A stretch of 64,000 nucleotides of DNA, from contig JAFXLG010000036.1 of the NCBI GenBank assembly GCA_017531305.1, positions 1-64,000 on the forward strand. The letters are read 5' to 3'. Below are positions 33,769 through 41,385 of the stretch, one piece after another. Positions within the stretch are counted from its first letter, which is position 1. Every line of letters starts with the position of its first letter. Below the pieces are notes generated by a model. It had not been told where the DNA came from and ran no database searches. It saw only the letters and a program-made list of their open reading frames with translations. Both the position numbers and the translations under genes were made by a program. The DNA comes from Alistipes sp. GTDB lineage: Bacteria > Bacteroidota > Bacteroidia > Bacteroidales > Rikenellaceae.

Positions 33769-35667
33769 ATGAAATTCTCTATTACAACCCTGATTCTTTG
33801 TGCGATGTTTCTGTCGGCAAACTATACCGCTAATGCTCAGATTACGGTAAATTCTTCGGTCAAGGAGGTTAAAATCGCGGGTTATGTCGGTCATCGCATA
33901 GATGAATGTATCGAACATCGTGTCAAGGCGCAGGATGTCGAACACCTTGTTGAGCCGTTCCGCTATCGCACTGAGGGAGGTCGTTGGCAGAGCGAGTTTT
34001 GGGGCAAATGGGTGCAGGGTGCTATCGCCTCGTACCGCTATAATCGCGATCCCGAATTGTATGAGATCATCCGCCGTAGTGTCGATGGCATGATCTCTAC
34101 CCAGACTGCTGAGGGTTATATCGGTAACTATAAGGAGGAGGATCAACTCAAGCAGTGGGATGTTTGGGGACGTAAATACACCTGCTTGGGATTGGTGGCG
34201 TGGTACGACCTTTCGGGCGAGAAACGCGCTTTGGAGGCTGCCTGCCGAGTGCTGGATCATTTGATGACTCAGGTTGGTCCTACCAGCCAAAGCAAACGAG
34301 GTATTGCCTCTACGGGTAACTATCGCGGTATGGCGAGCTGCTCTATTCTGGAGCCTGTGGTATATATTTATAACCGCACCCAAAAGGCAAAATATCTCGA
34401 TTTTGCTCACCATATCGCCTCGGAGATGAATAGCTCAGACGGCGGACCAGAACTTATCTCAAAGGCATTGGCAGATGTGCCTGTAGCTCAGCGTTTTTCT
34501 CATCCTAAGACTTGGTTTTCGCGCGAGAACGGCATGAAGGCATACGAGATGATGTCGTGCTATGTCGGATTGCTCGAACTCTATAAAATCACAGGCAAGG
34601 AGGAGTATCTCGAGGCTACCAAACGTACCGTTCAGAACATTATAGATACCGAAATCAATATCGCAGGCTCAGGTGCTGCCTATGAGTGTTGGTTTGGTGG
34701 CAAGGAGCGTCAGACTTTGCCTACGTATCACACCATGGAGACCTGCGTAACATTCACATGGATGCAGATCTGTGATCGCCTGCTCTCTTTGACAGGCAAT
34801 TCTCTGCTGGCGGATGAGATCGAGCGCACGATGTATAACGCGCTGATGGCTTCATTTAAGGGCGATGCCTCGCAGATCTCGAAGTACAGTCCGCTGGTGG
34901 GCTGGCGTGCCGCGGGCGAAGAGCAGTGCGGTATGCACATAAATTGCTGCAATGCCAATGGTCCACGTGCCTTTGCTTTGATTCCTCAGACGATGTATAG
35001 AGTTGTGGATAATGCGATTTTTGTGAACCTCTATGCTCAATCGGAGGCTACGATGGAGGTGGGCGAGAAGCGCAAGACGCAAGTGCAACTCGTGCAGAAT
35101 ACCACATATCCCGAAGCTCAAACCATTGAGATAGATGTTAACCCCAAGCGTGAAAGCAATTTTCAAGTGGCGTTGCGAATCCCTGCGTGGTGTGATCTGG
35201 AGCATGTGTCGGTTGAGGTGAATGGTCAGGCAGAGAAGGTTGCGATGCATGGCTGGCATATTATTACGCGCAATTGGCGTGCGGGCGACAAGATCACGCT
35301 GCAGCTTGATATGCGTGGTCGTGTCGAGACCTTGAATCATTGTCAAGCCGTAGTGCGAGGTCCTGTTGTTTTGGCACGCGACAGCCGTTTTGGCGATGGC
35401 TATGTGGATGAGAGTCTTGCAATCCAGAGTGCTGGCGGTTATGTGGAGTTGCAACCAGTAGAGACTCCCGATTTTGCGTGGATGGCATTTTCGATGCAGG
35501 CTGTTCAGGGCACCGATATGGAGGGCAACGGCAAACCTTTGCCTGTAAGGTTGTGCGATTTTGGCTCGGCAGGCAACACATGGTCCAAGTCGGATCGTTA
35601 CCGAGTCTGGTTGCCACAGACGCTCAACGTGATGAAAACACCTTATAAGCCATACAATCTGCCTTAA
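33769..35667 (+). CDS. GH127-family beta-L-arabinofuranosidase-like protein
   Basis: Exported glycoside hydrolase of the GH127 (former DUF1680) family that typically releases beta-L-arabinofuranose. The 632-residue product starts at MKFSITTLILCAMFLS (33769), which gives a signal peptide ending near NAQ. Barrel sequences include GRWQSEFWGKWVQG, YIGNYKEEDQLKQWDVWGRKY and ETCVTFTWMQICDRLL, which carries the catalytic/zinc-site Glu and Cys region. The cysteine motif CCNANGPRAFALIPQ lies around residue 400. A C-terminal beta-sandwich follows. Together with the GH51, GH78 and GH76 genes it suggests arabinose- and rhamnose-rich plant glycans as food. Confidence 0.9.
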   Translation: MKFSITTLILCAMFLSANYTANAQITVNSSVKEVKIAGYVGHRIDECIEHRVKAQDVEHLVEPFRYRTEGGRWQSEFWGKWVQGAIASYRYNRDPELYEIIRRSVDGMISTQTAEGYIGNYKEEDQLKQWDVWGRKYTCLGLVAWYDLSGEKRALEAACRVLDHLMTQVGPTSQSKRGIASTGNYRGMASCSILEPVVYIYNRTQKAKYLDFAHHIASEMNSSDGGPELISKALADVPVAQRFSHPKTWFSRENGMKAYEMMSCYVGLLELYKITGKEEYLEATKRTVQNIIDTEINIAGSGAAYECWFGGKERQTLPTYHTMETCVTFTWMQICDRLLSLTGNSLLADEIERTMYNALMASFKGDASQISKYSPLVGWRAAGEEQCGMHINCCNANGPRAFALIPQTMYRVVDNAIFVNLYAQSEATMEVGEKRKTQVQLVQNTTYPEAQTIEIDVNPKRESNFQVALRIPAWCDLEHVSVEVNGQAEKVAMHGWHIITRNWRAGDKITLQLDMRGRVETLNHCQAVVRGPVVLARDSRFGDGYVDESLAIQSAGGYVELQPVETPDFAWMAFSMQAVQGTDMEGNGKPLPVRLCDFGSAGNTWSKSDRYRVWLPQTLNVMKTPYKPYNLP

Positions 35668-35692
35668 TCTCAGGGCTTAGATATATCGCCTT

Positions 35693-35727
35693 GCCATCGT
35701 TCACTCTTGTGGGCGGTGGCTTTTTTT
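35693..35727 (+). terminator. Terminator of the GH127 gene
   Basis: An 11-bp stem with G-T wobbles, GCCATCGTTCA (35693-35703) / TGGGCGGTGGC (35710-35720), is followed by T7. Confidence 0.85.
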
Positions 35728-35773
35728 GCATGGATTTTGTAGCGAGTAGAGATGAATCAAAACTAAACGCAGT

Positions 35774-36211
35774 ATGAAAAAGATCTATTTTACACTCCTG
35801 CTCTCGCTCTTCGGCTTAGGCTTGGCTTTGGCAAACGATAGCGAAAGGATAATCAAAGTCTCGGAGCTGCCGCAGAGGGCGCAACAATTCATCAAACGCT
35901 ATTACTCCATGGCGTCTGTAGTTCGTGCAATATATGACGATGATGTGTTTTCGCGAGATTACGAGGTGTGGCTCGAAGGTGGCGTGCATATCGAGTTCTC
36001 GCAATCGGGTGATTGGACCGATGTGGAGTCTCGCCACGGCAATGTCCCTGATGATATTGTCCCTGCGCCAATAGCGATCTACGTCTCACGCCATCATTCG
36101 GGGGCTCATGTGGTGCGTATCGAACGCGATAAGGCGGGTTACGAAGTTGAGCTTTCGGATCATAGTGAACTCAAATTCAACAACCGCTTTAAACTTGTCG
36201 AGGTCGATTGA
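35774..36211 (+). CDS. Secreted PepSY-like protein (DUF2874 type)
   Basis: A 145-residue exported protein (signal MKKIYFTLLLSLFGLGLALA). It has the Bacteroidetes PepSY-like pattern: ISELPQ-type opening (KVSELPQRAQQFIKRYY), a strand pair with DYEVWLEGGVHIEFSQSGDW, then a second half with GYEVELSDHSELKFN. The fold resembles beta-lactamase-inhibitor-like domains, but the function in this clade is unknown. It is convergent with the lactonase gene. Confidence 0.8.
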   Translation: MKKIYFTLLLSLFGLGLALANDSERIIKVSELPQRAQQFIKRYYSMASVVRAIYDDDVFSRDYEVWLEGGVHIEFSQSGDWTDVESRHGNVPDDIVPAPIAIYVSRHHSGAHVVRIERDKAGYEVELSDHSELKFNNRFKLVEVD

Positions 36212-36236
36212 GCTCGCCCCGACAAGCTGAAAAATC

Positions 36237-37286
36237 CTATTCACCCCATATCAGACATACGGGCATGCTCAACGTGATCTTTTTGCCCGTAGGGGTGAGT
36301 TTTCCGCTTTTGGCATCTCTTTCGAAAATCTCAATCTGGTCGCTATCTCGCTCGGCAACAAGCAGGTAACGACCATTTGGCGTGAGGTTGAAGTTGCGGG
36401 GATGTATGCCTGTATCGGTGTATGCAATTTTCTTCAGCGAGCCATCGCGCTTGACTTCGAATGTCGATACGCCGTCTGCCTTCAGGCGATTCGAAGCGTA
36501 GAGGAATCGTCCATCCTTGCTCATGTGTATGTCGGCACTGCCTCTGCCTCCCACGCTGTCCGAAGGGAACGAAGCCACCACCTTGAGCCCCTCTTTTGAC
36601 TTTTTGAGCTGCGTTACCTTGCCCGAATACTCATTTATCAGATATGCCATCTTCTTGCCTACCACCATGTGGCGAGGTCCCGAGCCCTTTTCGATGTGGG
36701 TTGTGTGGCGGAGTGTCAGCGGTGGGGTGATCTCATATACGGCATCGCATCCCAAGTCGGTCACATATATGCTCTTACGGTCAGCAGCCTCGAATATGCC
36801 ATGTATGTGTGATCGCAGTTCGGGTGTTGAGAACTTCTTTAACTGTGGCTCTCCCAAAGCTCCATCTTCGCCCAACTTAAATGCAGTCAGCGATCCTCCC
36901 ATGTAGTTTGCCGTATAGGCATAACCCTGATGTAGAGCCACATGGCATGGTGAGCCTCCATGCGTAGGCTGGCTGTTGATGAGCGTGGCTGAACGAGTTT
37001 TGCTATCGTAGCGGTAGGCGTTGAGTGCTGGAGCTTGCCAACCCTCACTTACTGCATAGAGATATTTCTCATCCTCAGAGAGTGTCAGAAACGAAGGATT
37101 CGCAACTTCGACAAGCAGCTGCGGCTGGCTAAACTCGCCACTCTGCTGGTTGAAGCGGCAGGTGTATATGCCTTGACTGCCTTTGCCTGTGTAGGTTCCT
37201 ATCAGTAGTGTTATCTCATCGTTTTGGGGGCTTTGCCATGAGAGAAGGCATGGGATGAGCAACAACATCGTAATCAACTTTTTCAT
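36237..37286 (-). CDS. Exported lactonase-type seven-bladed beta-propeller (Pgl family)
   Basis: Member of the 6-phosphogluconolactonase/muconate-lactonizing propeller family, 349 residues. The start is MKKLITMLLLIPCLLSWQ at 37286; the longer upstream frame is leader sequence. Blade sequences include LLIGTYTGKGSQGIYTCRF, GGSPCHVALHQGYAYTANY, GSGPRHMVVGKKMAYLINE and HPRNFNLTPNGRYLLVAERDSD. The N-terminal signal makes a cytoplasmic pentose-phosphate role unlikely, so it probably acts on lactones in the periplasm. No operon partner is seen. Confidence 0.87.
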   Translation of the reverse strand: MKKLITMLLLIPCLLSWQSPQNDEITLLIGTYTGKGSQGIYTCRFNQQSGEFSQPQLLVEVANPSFLTLSEDEKYLYAVSEGWQAPALNAYRYDSKTRSATLINSQPTHGGSPCHVALHQGYAYTANYMGGSLTAFKLGEDGALGEPQLKKFSTPELRSHIHGIFEAADRKSIYVTDLGCDAVYEITPPLTLRHTTHIEKGSGPRHMVVGKKMAYLINEYSGKVTQLKKSKEGLKVVASFPSDSVGGRGSADIHMSKDGRFLYASNRLKADGVSTFEVKRDGSLKKIAYTDTGIHPRNFNLTPNGRYLLVAERDSDQIEIFERDAKSGKLTPTGKKITLSMPVCLIWGE

Positions 37287-37316
37287 CTGTTTATGAGTTT
37301 TAGGGTTCGTGATATC

Positions 37317-37324
37317 CAAAATTA
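37317..37324 (-). promoter_or_regulatory. Putative -7 box of the lactonase gene
   Basis: TAATTTTG on the minus strand, 31 bp before the start codon. No -33 TTTG is seen at the usual distance. Confidence 0.45.
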
Positions 37325-37388
37325 CTGAAAATTTATTATTTTTACATTGTCTAAGGGCGGATTTTACGTTAAAGAGTCTGCCGAATGT

Positions 37389-37396
37389 TAAATTTG
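37389..37396 (+). promoter_or_regulatory. Putative -7 box of the NifX-like gene
   Basis: TAAATTTG, 24 bp before the ATG at 37420. No clear -33 box is seen. Confidence 0.45.
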
Positions 37397-37419
37397 TTGC
37401 ACATAAAACCAAAAATATC

Positions 37420-37767
37420 ATGAAAGTTGCAATTCCTACACGAGATGGTCATGTCGATGACCACTTTGGACACTGTCACCATTACACGATCTACACCATC
37501 GAGCAGAAGAGTATTCTCTCGGTAGAGGAGCTGCCTGCGCCCGAAGGTTGCGGATGTAAATCGGGTATCGCTCCGATTCTTGCTCAGATGGGAGTGGAGG
37601 TAATGCTTGCTGGCAATATGGGGCAAGGTGCGAAAAATGTTCTGGAGAAGAATGGAATCACTGTGCTGCGAGGTTGCTCAGGAGCTGTTGAGACGTTGAT
37701 TAAGTCCTATATCTTGGGCTTTGTCTTTGATTCGGGTGAGGCGTGTGCACATCACGAGTGTAAGTAA
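37420..37767 (+). CDS. Dinitrogenase-cofactor-family protein (NifX/NafY-like)
   Basis: A 115-residue single-domain protein of the NifX/NifB C-terminal family, which binds metal-sulfur clusters. It starts MKVAIPTRDGHVDDHFGHCHHY, with the family's N-terminal strand and a dense His/Cys set. It continues LPAPEGCGCKSGIAPILAQMGV and ends with a second His/Cys cluster, CAHHECK. No nitrogenase gene is near, so a general iron-sulfur or metal-cluster role is more likely than nitrogen fixation. The upstream open frame from 37309 is leader DNA. Confidence 0.88.
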   Translation: MKVAIPTRDGHVDDHFGHCHHYTIYTIEQKSILSVEELPAPEGCGCKSGIAPILAQMGVEVMLAGNMGQGAKNVLEKNGITVLRGCSGAVETLIKSYILGFVFDSGEACAHHECK

Positions 37768-37780
37768 TTTACTTGCCACA

Positions 37781-37825
37781 TTAAAAGTGACGCCCGCAAT
37801 AGAGCATTGCGGGCGTCACTTTTAA
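37781..37825. terminator. Bidirectional terminator with a perfect 20-bp stem
   Basis: Arms 37781-37800 and 37806-37825 are perfect complements with a 5-nt AGAGC loop. The outer TTAAAAGT/ACTTTTAA part supplies T-runs for both convergent genes. Confidence 0.92.
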
Positions 37826-37855
37826 TTCACTTTTTCTAAACTAACTCTTCCGCTT

Positions 37856-38293
37856 TTATTTCAGTTTGATATAGATCACACCACCCGAAGTGTCGCCATA
37901 CTGAGCAAACTCCGCGCGAGCCGTCTCGTTCTTAATTACGGTGACAGCCTCGATGGCGTTGTTGTCGATGCTCTTCATATCATCAACCTTATAGGTCTTA
38001 CCTTCAGCATCTTTCACCACAACCAGCGGCTGAGCCTTGAGCTTGATATAGACTACACCCTCCGATGTATCGCCATACTGAGCGAACTCTGCGCGAGCCG
38101 TCTCGTTCTTAATTACGGTGACAGACTCGATGGCGTTGTTGTCGATGCTCTTCATATCATCAACCTTATAGGTCTTACCCTCTGCATCCTTCACCACAAC
38201 GAGTGGCTGAGCCTCATCGTTCGAACCATTTTGTTGTGCTGCAGCTACGCCACAGATCAACACAGAAACCAGAATTAAAAATAAATTTTTCAT
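37856..38293 (-). CDS. Secreted protein with two tandem TonB-plug-like modules
   Basis: A 145-residue exported protein: 27 residues of signal and linker (MKNLFLILVSVLICGVAAAQ), then two 59-residue modules (28-86 and 87-145) with nothing else. Each module reads PLVVVKDAEGKTYKV, an MKSIDNNAIE segment, VTVIKNETARAEFAQYGD, and GV(V/I)YIKLK. This pattern resembles the TonB receptor plug pattern (VDG...IESIEVLKD...YGxxGxxGVIxITTK). The two modules differ by only about 17 of 177 bases, so the duplication is recent or homogenised. The same module ends the protein at 27529-28446, and both genes share a near-identical promoter/operator. Function is unknown. Confidence 0.85.
   Translation of the reverse strand: MKNLFLILVSVLICGVAAAQQNGSNDEAQPLVVVKDAEGKTYKVDDMKSIDNNAIESVTVIKNETARAEFAQYGDTSEGVVYIKLKAQPLVVVKDAEGKTYKVDDMKSIDNNAIEAVTVIKNETARAEFAQYGDTSGGVIYIKLK
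37859..38212. repeat. Tandem 177-bp duplication inside the plug-like gene
   Basis: Unit A (38036-38212) and unit B (37859-38035) are each 59 codons, abut exactly and are about 90 percent identical by eye. The centre (the segment coding from SIDNNAIE through NETARAEF) is nearly unchanged. Confidence 0.9.
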
Positions 38294-38332
38294 AGTTTTC
38301 TTTTAAATTAGAAGTTAATAAATTTGTCATTA

Positions 38333-38363
38333 AGGTTTGCGCGCTTTCCTTGATACAAAGATA
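38333..38363 (-). promoter_or_regulatory. -7 box and conserved transcript start of the double-module gene
   Basis: On the minus strand TATCTTTG (38356-38363) has no TTTG at -33. GGAAAGCGCGCAAACCT (38333-38349) follows, matching the leader start of the gene at 27529. Confidence 0.8.
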
Positions 38364-38383
38364 AGGGGCAATGGAGCAAAAAA

Positions 38384-38422
38384 GGTTTAACAGAGTGTTA
38401 ACAAGTGTTAACTAATGTTAAC
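38384..38422 (-). promoter_or_regulatory. Operator: four direct TTAAC-type repeats (copy 2)
   Basis: On the minus strand the units are gTTAACATTA, gTTAACACTT, gTTAACACTCT and gTTAAACC, in 10, 10 and 11 bp steps, followed by TTTTTT, 13 variable bases and TTATCTTTG. Copy 1 at 27392-27430 has the same unit order and spacing. The response regulator gene is 11 kb away. Confidence 0.85.
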
Positions 38423-38493
38423 GCGGGCTAATTTTTCTGTAAATTCTTAAAAATAGGGGTGCGCTTTAACCATTTTACCAACTCATAAGTATC

Positions 38494-38535
38494 TGAAAAA
38501 CAAAAGAGCTGCCCAACAAATCGGTTGAACAGCTC
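38494..38535 (-). terminator. Terminator of the PurF-like gene
   Basis: The stem GAGCTGCCCAA (38506-38516) / TTGAACAGCTC (38525-38535) includes wobble pairs. On the minus strand it is followed by TTTTGTTTTT. Confidence 0.8.
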
Positions 38536-38561
38536 CTCTATTCTAAAATCTATCGCTCTCC

Positions 38562-39983
38562 CTACTCATCGTAGCTGCTGTTATCCCAGCAGTGAGTACA
38601 AAGACGCTCCTTTGGCAGACCGATAGCCTTCACCAAGTCATCCAGACGCTGGAACTTGAGCGTGGTGAGTTGCAGATGGCGACACATCAGATCGACCATC
38701 TCCTTATGCTTCTGGCTGTCGGGATTTGCATACTCCTCATATACCGCATCCGAGAGCTTATCTGTACCCTCCATGTCGCGTATCACGCGGCGAGCATATA
38801 GGTCGAATGTACTACGCGAAGTCGAGAAGTTGAGGAATCGGCAAGGGAAGATCAGCGGTGGGCAGGCTATACGCATATGTATCTCCTTGACTCCCGAATC
38901 CAGTAACTTGACCACATTATCCTTGAGCTGAGTGCCTCGTACGATACTATCGTCCATAAATACGATCTTCTGATCGCGTGTAAACTTGCTGTTGGGCAGA
39001 AGTTTCATCTTTGCCACCAAGTCGCGCATCTTCTGATTCTGAGGCATGAAGCTACGAGGCCATGTAGGTGTATATTTCACAAACGGACGTTTGTATGGGA
39101 TTCCCATCTCGTTCGAATAACCTATGGCATGACCAACGCCCGAATCGGGGATGCCTGCAGCGAAATCTGGTTCCAACCCCTCATCGCGTTTTGCCATAGC
39201 AGCACCACATCGGTAACGACAGTCCTCTACGTTGATACCCTCGTACCAAGCCGATGGGTAACCGTAATATATCCAAAGGAATGAGCAAATCTGCATGCGA
39301 TCCTTCGGCGGAGTGATCTGGCGTACGCCGTCAGCTGTGATCTGCACAACCTCGCCCGGACCTAAATCTCTCACATAATCGTAACCTAAGTTATCGAAGC
39401 TCGAACTCTCGCTGGCGCAGACATAACCCTTGTCATTCTTACCGATGATGATCGGAGTACGACCAAACTGGTCGCGAGCAGCATATATCGCATGGTCGGT
39501 CAAGATAAGCATCGAGCAAGAGCCTTTGATCTTGCGGTGAACAATCTCAATACCATCCTTGATCGACTTGCCCAAGCCGATAAGTATGGCAACCAACTCC
39601 GTAGCGTTGATCTTCGAATCCGACAACTCGGCGAAGTGGTGACGCTCGTCCAAAAGCTCTTGAGTAAGCTCCTCAATGTTGTCGATACGTGCTACCGAAG
39701 CTACCGCGTAGCGACCCACGTGCGAAGTGATGGTGATAGGCTGCGACTCGCAATCCGAGATTACGCCGATACCCATCGAAGCATTGTTGAATTTAGGTAA
39801 TTCGCTTTCAAACTTATTGCGGAAATATCCATCCTCCAGTGAGTGGATCGAGCGGATGAATCGACCATCCTTCACAAAAGCCATACCTGCTCGCTTGGTG
39901 CCCAAGTGAGAGTGGTAGTCTGTACCGTAAAATACTTCATTTACACATTCATTGCGTGATACGCAACCGAAAAAACCTGACAT
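38562..39983 (-). CDS. PurF-like amidophosphoribosyltransferase with Ser at the Ntn position
   Basis: Homologue of glutamine PRPP amidotransferase, the first step of purine synthesis. It is 473 residues. The N-terminal Ntn domain begins MSGFFGCVS where active PurF has MCGIVG, so Ser2, not Cys, is at the nucleophile position. HSHLGTKRAGMAF replaces the usual HRGQDAAG. The phosphoribosyltransferase domain is intact, with the PRPP loop VFMDDSIVRGTQLKDNV. Cysteines CPPLIFPCRF and the C-terminal LCTHCWD suggest the Fe-S type. Whether it uses glutamine, ammonia or another donor is uncertain, so no symbol is given. It has its own -7 box and terminator. Confidence 0.85.
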   Translation of the reverse strand: MSGFFGCVSRNECVNEVFYGTDYHSHLGTKRAGMAFVKDGRFIRSIHSLEDGYFRNKFESELPKFNNASMGIGVISDCESQPITITSHVGRYAVASVARIDNIEELTQELLDERHHFAELSDSKINATELVAILIGLGKSIKDGIEIVHRKIKGSCSMLILTDHAIYAARDQFGRTPIIIGKNDKGYVCASESSSFDNLGYDYVRDLGPGEVVQITADGVRQITPPKDRMQICSFLWIYYGYPSAWYEGINVEDCRYRCGAAMAKRDEGLEPDFAAGIPDSGVGHAIGYSNEMGIPYKRPFVKYTPTWPRSFMPQNQKMRDLVAKMKLLPNSKFTRDQKIVFMDDSIVRGTQLKDNVVKLLDSGVKEIHMRIACPPLIFPCRFLNFSTSRSTFDLYARRVIRDMEGTDKLSDAVYEEYANPDSQKHKEMVDLMCRHLQLTTLKFQRLDDLVKAIGLPKERLCTHCWDNSSYDE

Positions 39984-40070
39984 ATATAAGGTCGTTTTAT
40001 TGTTTGGGAATCTATGTTTAGCACCCGTGCTTCTCGGCTAAATTCAGCTCGCGAAACGGCGTAACGGTCA

Positions 40071-40078
40071 CAAAGGTA
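40071..40078 (-). promoter_or_regulatory. -7 box of the PurF-like gene
   Basis: TACCTTTG on the minus strand, about 88 bp before the start codon. The leader contains a small TTTAGC/GCTAAA inverted repeat (around 40018-40043). No purine riboswitch core is recognisable. Confidence 0.5.
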
Positions 40079-40152
40079 ATAAATTTAGTCAAAAAATATC
40101 TTCGTGGCTCAAAATTTATCGGTATTATATAGTTTAATGTTGTAACGATAAC

Positions 40153-40254
40153 GTCACTCCACCGAGTCGTAGGCGAGGATTGGAGTCTCTAACGGTAATT
40201 CTTAGTGTAGAGATTCCAATCATCACTCACTGAGGGTTCGTGATGTGGAATGAC
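40153..40254. repeat. Palindromic intergenic repeat element, copy 2
   Basis: A 102-nt imperfect inverted repeat. The left arm runs GTCACTCCACCGAG to GATTGGAGTCTCTAACG. The right arm starts TAGAGATTCCAATC and ends ATGTGGAATGAC. It aligns with 28522-28616 along both arms; the apex differs. Both copies lie in intergenic DNA. With the PurF promoter region it fills the 39984-40304 gap. Confidence 0.75.
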
Positions 40255-40304
40255 TTAAAACAACACTAAAGTCATATACTCAAAATTTATTATGCCTTAA
40301 CTCT

Positions 40305-40628
40305 CTATCTTAGCTTCACGGCAGTACCGACAGCCGAGACCATAAACATAGCTTTGTCCTTGCTTGAGATCTCGTTGAAGTCGATTTTTAGGCCCACCAC
40401 AGCATCGGCTCCCATTCGTATAGCCTTGCGTTCGATCTCCTCGATGGCGGCGGCATAGGTTTTGTCCAATTTGTTCTGGTATGTTGATGATCGACCACCG
40501 AAAACATCGGTGATAGAGGCAAAAAAGTCCGAAAAAACATTTGTTCCGACAACTACATTTGCCGAACTCAGACCGATGTAACTCTCGATCTGGCGTCCCT
40601 CGATAGATGGGGTTGTAGTGATAATCAT
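40305..40628 (-). CDS. YbjQ/UPF0145 family protein
   Basis: A 107-residue cytoplasmic protein of the YbjQ family (putative heavy-metal-binding domain) that usually forms a pentameric ring. Hallmarks are TTTPSIEGRQIESYIGLSSANVVVGTNVF-type opening sequence and ERKAIRMGADAVVGLKIDF. Complete domain, normal length. The biochemical role is not established. Confidence 0.92.
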   Translation of the reverse strand: MIITTTPSIEGRQIESYIGLSSANVVVGTNVFSDFFASITDVFGGRSSTYQNKLDKTYAAAIEEIERKAIRMGADAVVGLKIDFNEISSKDKAMFMVSAVGTAVKLR

Positions 40629-40751
40629 AATAGCTGCAATTTTAATTAAAAATTCAAGATTATGCAGAGTGCCTCGAGTTAGTTCCTTGCTGCTCGGTAG
40701 AGATCATTACTCTCATAGCTTTGGCTTCGCGGTATCTGTAAAAAAATACTT

Positions 40752-41327
40752 TTATTTATTCTCCTCCTTCATGGCGGCATTGAAGCAGTGGCGACATAGT
40801 GGCTCGTAGGTCTGCTTCTCGCCCAACATGACGAGCTTGTCGTTGTCGCTCAGACGGTGTGAGTGTTGCGCAGGCGAACCGCAACGCACGCATATAGCGT
40901 GAACTTTGGTCACGTGTTCAGCCGTAGCCATCAGTGCAGGCATAGGTCCGAATGGCTTTCCCATATAATCCATATCCAGACCAGCAACCACCACTCTGAT
41001 ACCCGAATCTGCCAACATACGGCACACCTCGACTATGCTCTGGTCGAAAAATTGTGCCTCATCAATACCCACCACATCGACTCCGCTGGTCAAGAGTGGG
41101 ATATTCTGAGGTGACTCCACAGGTGTGCAACGTATCGTATGTCCCTCATGCGAAACCACGTCCTGAGCTGAGTAACGGGTATCTATGACGGGTTTGAATA
41201 TCTCTACCTTGAGATTGGCAAACTCGGCACGTCTTAGACGGCGAATCAGTTCCTCGGTCTTGCCCGAAAACATTGATCCGCAGATAACCTCGATCCAACC
41301 TCCGTGTTTATGACTCTCTAAAAACAT
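40752..41327 (-). CDS. tdk: Thymidine kinase (type II)
   Basis: Salvage enzyme that phosphorylates thymidine. It is 191 residues. The P-loop is [15 protein letters not shown], the Walker B/catalytic sequence is GIDEAQFFD, and the zinc site is in [14 protein letters not shown] together with CRHCF at the C-terminus. It belongs to the small homotetrameric type. It lies 58 bp downstream of murA on the same strand and is probably co-transcribed with it. Confidence 0.96.
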   Translation of the reverse strand: MFLESHKHGGWIEVICGSMFSGKTEELIRRLRRAEFANLKVEIFKPVIDTRYSAQDVVSHEGHTIRCTPVESPQNIPLLTSGVDVVGIDEAQFFDQSIVEVCRMLADSGIRVVVAGLDMDYMGKPFGPMPALMATAEHVTKVHAICVRCGSPAQHSHRLSDNDKLVMLGEKQTYEPLCRHCFNAAMKEENK

Positions 41328-41385
41328 CGTTATTAATTGGCTTATGCTCGATAATTAGCTTTTGCAAATTTTGGTGGGTGAAATT

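Noticed and set aside
37420..37767. Nitrogen fixation capacity suggested by the NifX-like gene
   Set aside because: No nifHDK or nifB gene is present here, and single-domain members are common in non-diazotrophic gut bacteria.
39984..40070. Purine riboswitch in the leader of the PurF-like gene
   Set aside because: The conserved purine-aptamer core and three-stem layout are not seen. Only a 6-bp inverted repeat is present.
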